Part shown: piece by piece, positions 5,745-6,526 of the stretch
How positions within the stretch are numbered: position 1 is the stretch's first letter
Layout of the letters: every line of letters starts with the position of its first letter
Notes under the pieces: model-generated
The model's database searches: none
Seen by the model: the letters and a program-made list of their open reading frames with translations, nothing else
Told to the model about the DNA's origin: nothing
NCBI GenBank assembly: GCA_003523945.1
Contig: DOFS01000322.1
Span: 1-6,526, forward strand
Source: Nitrospiraceae bacterium
GTDB lineage: Bacteria > Nitrospirota > Nitrospiria > Nitrospirales > UBA8639
DNA: 6,526 nt
Direction of reading: 5' to 3'
Program-made: the position numbers and the translations under genes

Positions 5745-6161
5745 TTATGGCAAATTGACTGCGCGGGAGAGAGAAAGGAGAACGACCATCAGGGGATACT
5801 TGTCCGCTCTTGGGGGATGCTGGGTCAGGCCCGGGAACAAAAATCCCATCTTCTGGCCCTTGTGATGGCGGACGATGCCAGGCAACCAAATGCTGTCGCC
5901 GAGATAATGTAATTTCACAGAGACCTTGAAACCCCGAAGCACCGGAGGAATTTGGTCGTCAGCAAATTCGACCAGCATTCCTTGAGGACTGAGATTGAGA
6001 ACACGGCCCTGACAGACCGTATCTTGCCCACAACGGATGGCCACCGAAAGCACCTGGTTGGGTTTGACGGACATACGGCGATAGGATCGTCGATCCTCAT
6101 GGGTGGTGGAGGTCAGTCCCCGGAAATCTTGTTTCAGGGCAGTCGATGTTCTCATCGTCAT
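5745..6161 (-). CDS. PilZ-domain protein, probable cyclic di-GMP receptor
   Basis: PilZ domains bind the second messenger cyclic di-GMP and pass the signal to motility, adhesion or polysaccharide systems. In this 138-residue protein both binding motifs are present. The arginine motif is in EDRRSYRRM at 22-30 (R24/R28 or R25/R29 as the RxxxR pair), and the NxSxxG motif is NLSPQG at 56-61. The beta-barrel continues to GIVRHHKGQKMGFLF at about 95-109. The last 29 residues go beyond the usual domain and include a hydrophobic stretch (YPLMVVLLSL, 122-131) of unknown role. No other domain is attached, so the output must come from a partner. The ATG overlaps the stop codon of the upstream STAS gene (ATGA at 6158-6161), a sign of coupled translation; a second in-frame ATG lies at 6153-6155. 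The terminator-like hairpin at 5651-5665 lies beyond its stop. Confidence 0.88.
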   Translation of the reverse strand: MTMRTSTALKQDFRGLTSTTHEDRRSYRRMSVKPNQVLSVAIRCGQDTVCQGRVLNLSPQGMLVEFADDQIPPVLRGFKVSVKLHYLGDSIWLPGIVRHHKGQKMGFLFPGLTQHPPRADKYPLMVVLLSLSRAVNLP

Positions 6162-6523
6162 GATTCCGATGAATGGATCCTGCTAGATTCAATGGACTTC
6201 AAGGCTTCATCCTCGCTGGTAAAGATGGGAATCCATTCGCCAATTTCAGTGACCTCCAAGACATCTCGAACGAATCCTAGTGGAGCGATGATCCCAATTT
6301 TCCCCCCAATTCGCTGAAAGCGCCGTTGGGCGAGAACTAACCACCCGAGGGCAGCACTGTCAATAAAGGAGACGGCTACCATATTTAACATGACAAACCG
6401 ATAGCCTTGCAGAATGGCGTGATCAATCCGCCATTTAAAATCCTTTCTGGCATGTTGATCAAACCGACCTACAAAATTTTTCACCAAAGTATCGTGGTTG
6501 AGACTGCGTTCCGAAATAACCAT
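6158..6523 (-). CDS. STAS-domain protein, anti-sigma-factor antagonist-like
   Basis: This protein is a single STAS domain of 121 residues, similar in size to SpoIIAA/RsbV. Such proteins bind anti-sigma-factor kinases or related partners and are switched by phosphorylation of a serine. The core strand and loop FVMLNMVAVSFIDSAALG (43-60) hold that site; S56 in the DSAALG motif is the expected phosphorylated residue. GGKIGIIAPLGFVRDVL at 73-89 and IPIFTSEDEALKSI at 98-111 complete the usual fold. No kinase or phosphatase is attached. The start ATG at 6521-6523 gives a family-like N-terminus (MVISER), but it is three bases from the window edge and the frame is open there, so a longer protein cannot be ruled out. 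Its stop overlaps the PilZ start, so the two are probably made together and may act in one pathway. Confidence 0.85.
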   Translation of the reverse strand: MVISERSLNHDTLVKNFVGRFDQHARKDFKWRIDHAILQGYRFVMLNMVAVSFIDSAALGWLVLAQRRFQRIGGKIGIIAPLGFVRDVLEVTEIGEWIPIFTSEDEALKSIESSRIHSSES

Positions 6524-6526
6524 AAA

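Noticed and set aside
1..6526. Mobile element, prophage or defence island, suggested by the RusA homologue
   Set aside because: No integrase, transposase, phage structural gene, attachment-site repeat or CRISPR repeat is seen; the other genes are typical chromosomal housekeeping or signalling genes.

Overview
The window looks like ordinary chromosomal DNA from a free-living Gram-negative bacterium, with roughly balanced base composition and tight gene packing. The ABC exporter parts are of the LolD/FtsX/MacB type, which fits an organism with an outer membrane. The mix of class 1A dihydroorotate dehydrogenase, FmdB-type zinc ribbon, MraZ and PilZ/STAS proteins would suit a Nitrospira-like (Nitrospirota) genome. 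That placement is an impression from protein style, not something the window proves. I see no phage structural gene, transposase, CRISPR array, tRNA or rRNA.

Left part (1-2869): on the minus strand, a promoter candidate near 2840-2869 precedes a LolD-like ABC ATPase. It is followed 6 bp later by a class 1A dihydroorotate dehydrogenase whose ribosome binding site lies in the last codons of the ATPase. Beyond these is the N-terminal 237 residues of an FtsX/MacB-type permease that runs off the left edge. A small plus-strand gene for a stand-alone LuxR-type helix-turn-helix protein sits between the dehydrogenase and the permease. It is convergent with the former and divergent from the latter, so the exporter's ATPase and permease are separated by two unrelated genes.

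Middle part (2930-5525): all genes are on the plus strand. They are a ComF-family phosphoribosyltransferase-like protein with two Cys4 clusters, a 295-bp gap, an FmdB-family zinc ribbon with a methionine-rich acidic tail, MraZ, and a RusA-family Holliday junction resolvase. MraZ is complete, but the expected rsmH/fts genes do not follow it. A 16-bp tandem repeat spans the proposed TTG start of the RusA gene.

Right part (5526-6526): a probable bidirectional terminator hairpin at 5651-5665 separates the RusA gene from two minus-strand genes. These encode a STAS-domain anti-sigma-factor antagonist-like protein and a PilZ-domain protein, joined by an ATGA stop/start overlap. The pair suggests a module linking cyclic di-GMP to a partner-switching or STAS-based output.

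No clearly new system is visible. The points most worth a second look are the orphan MraZ/FmdB/RusA neighbourhood, the altered active-site residues of the RusA homologue, the split exporter locus with class 1A PyrD, and the coupled STAS-PilZ pair.
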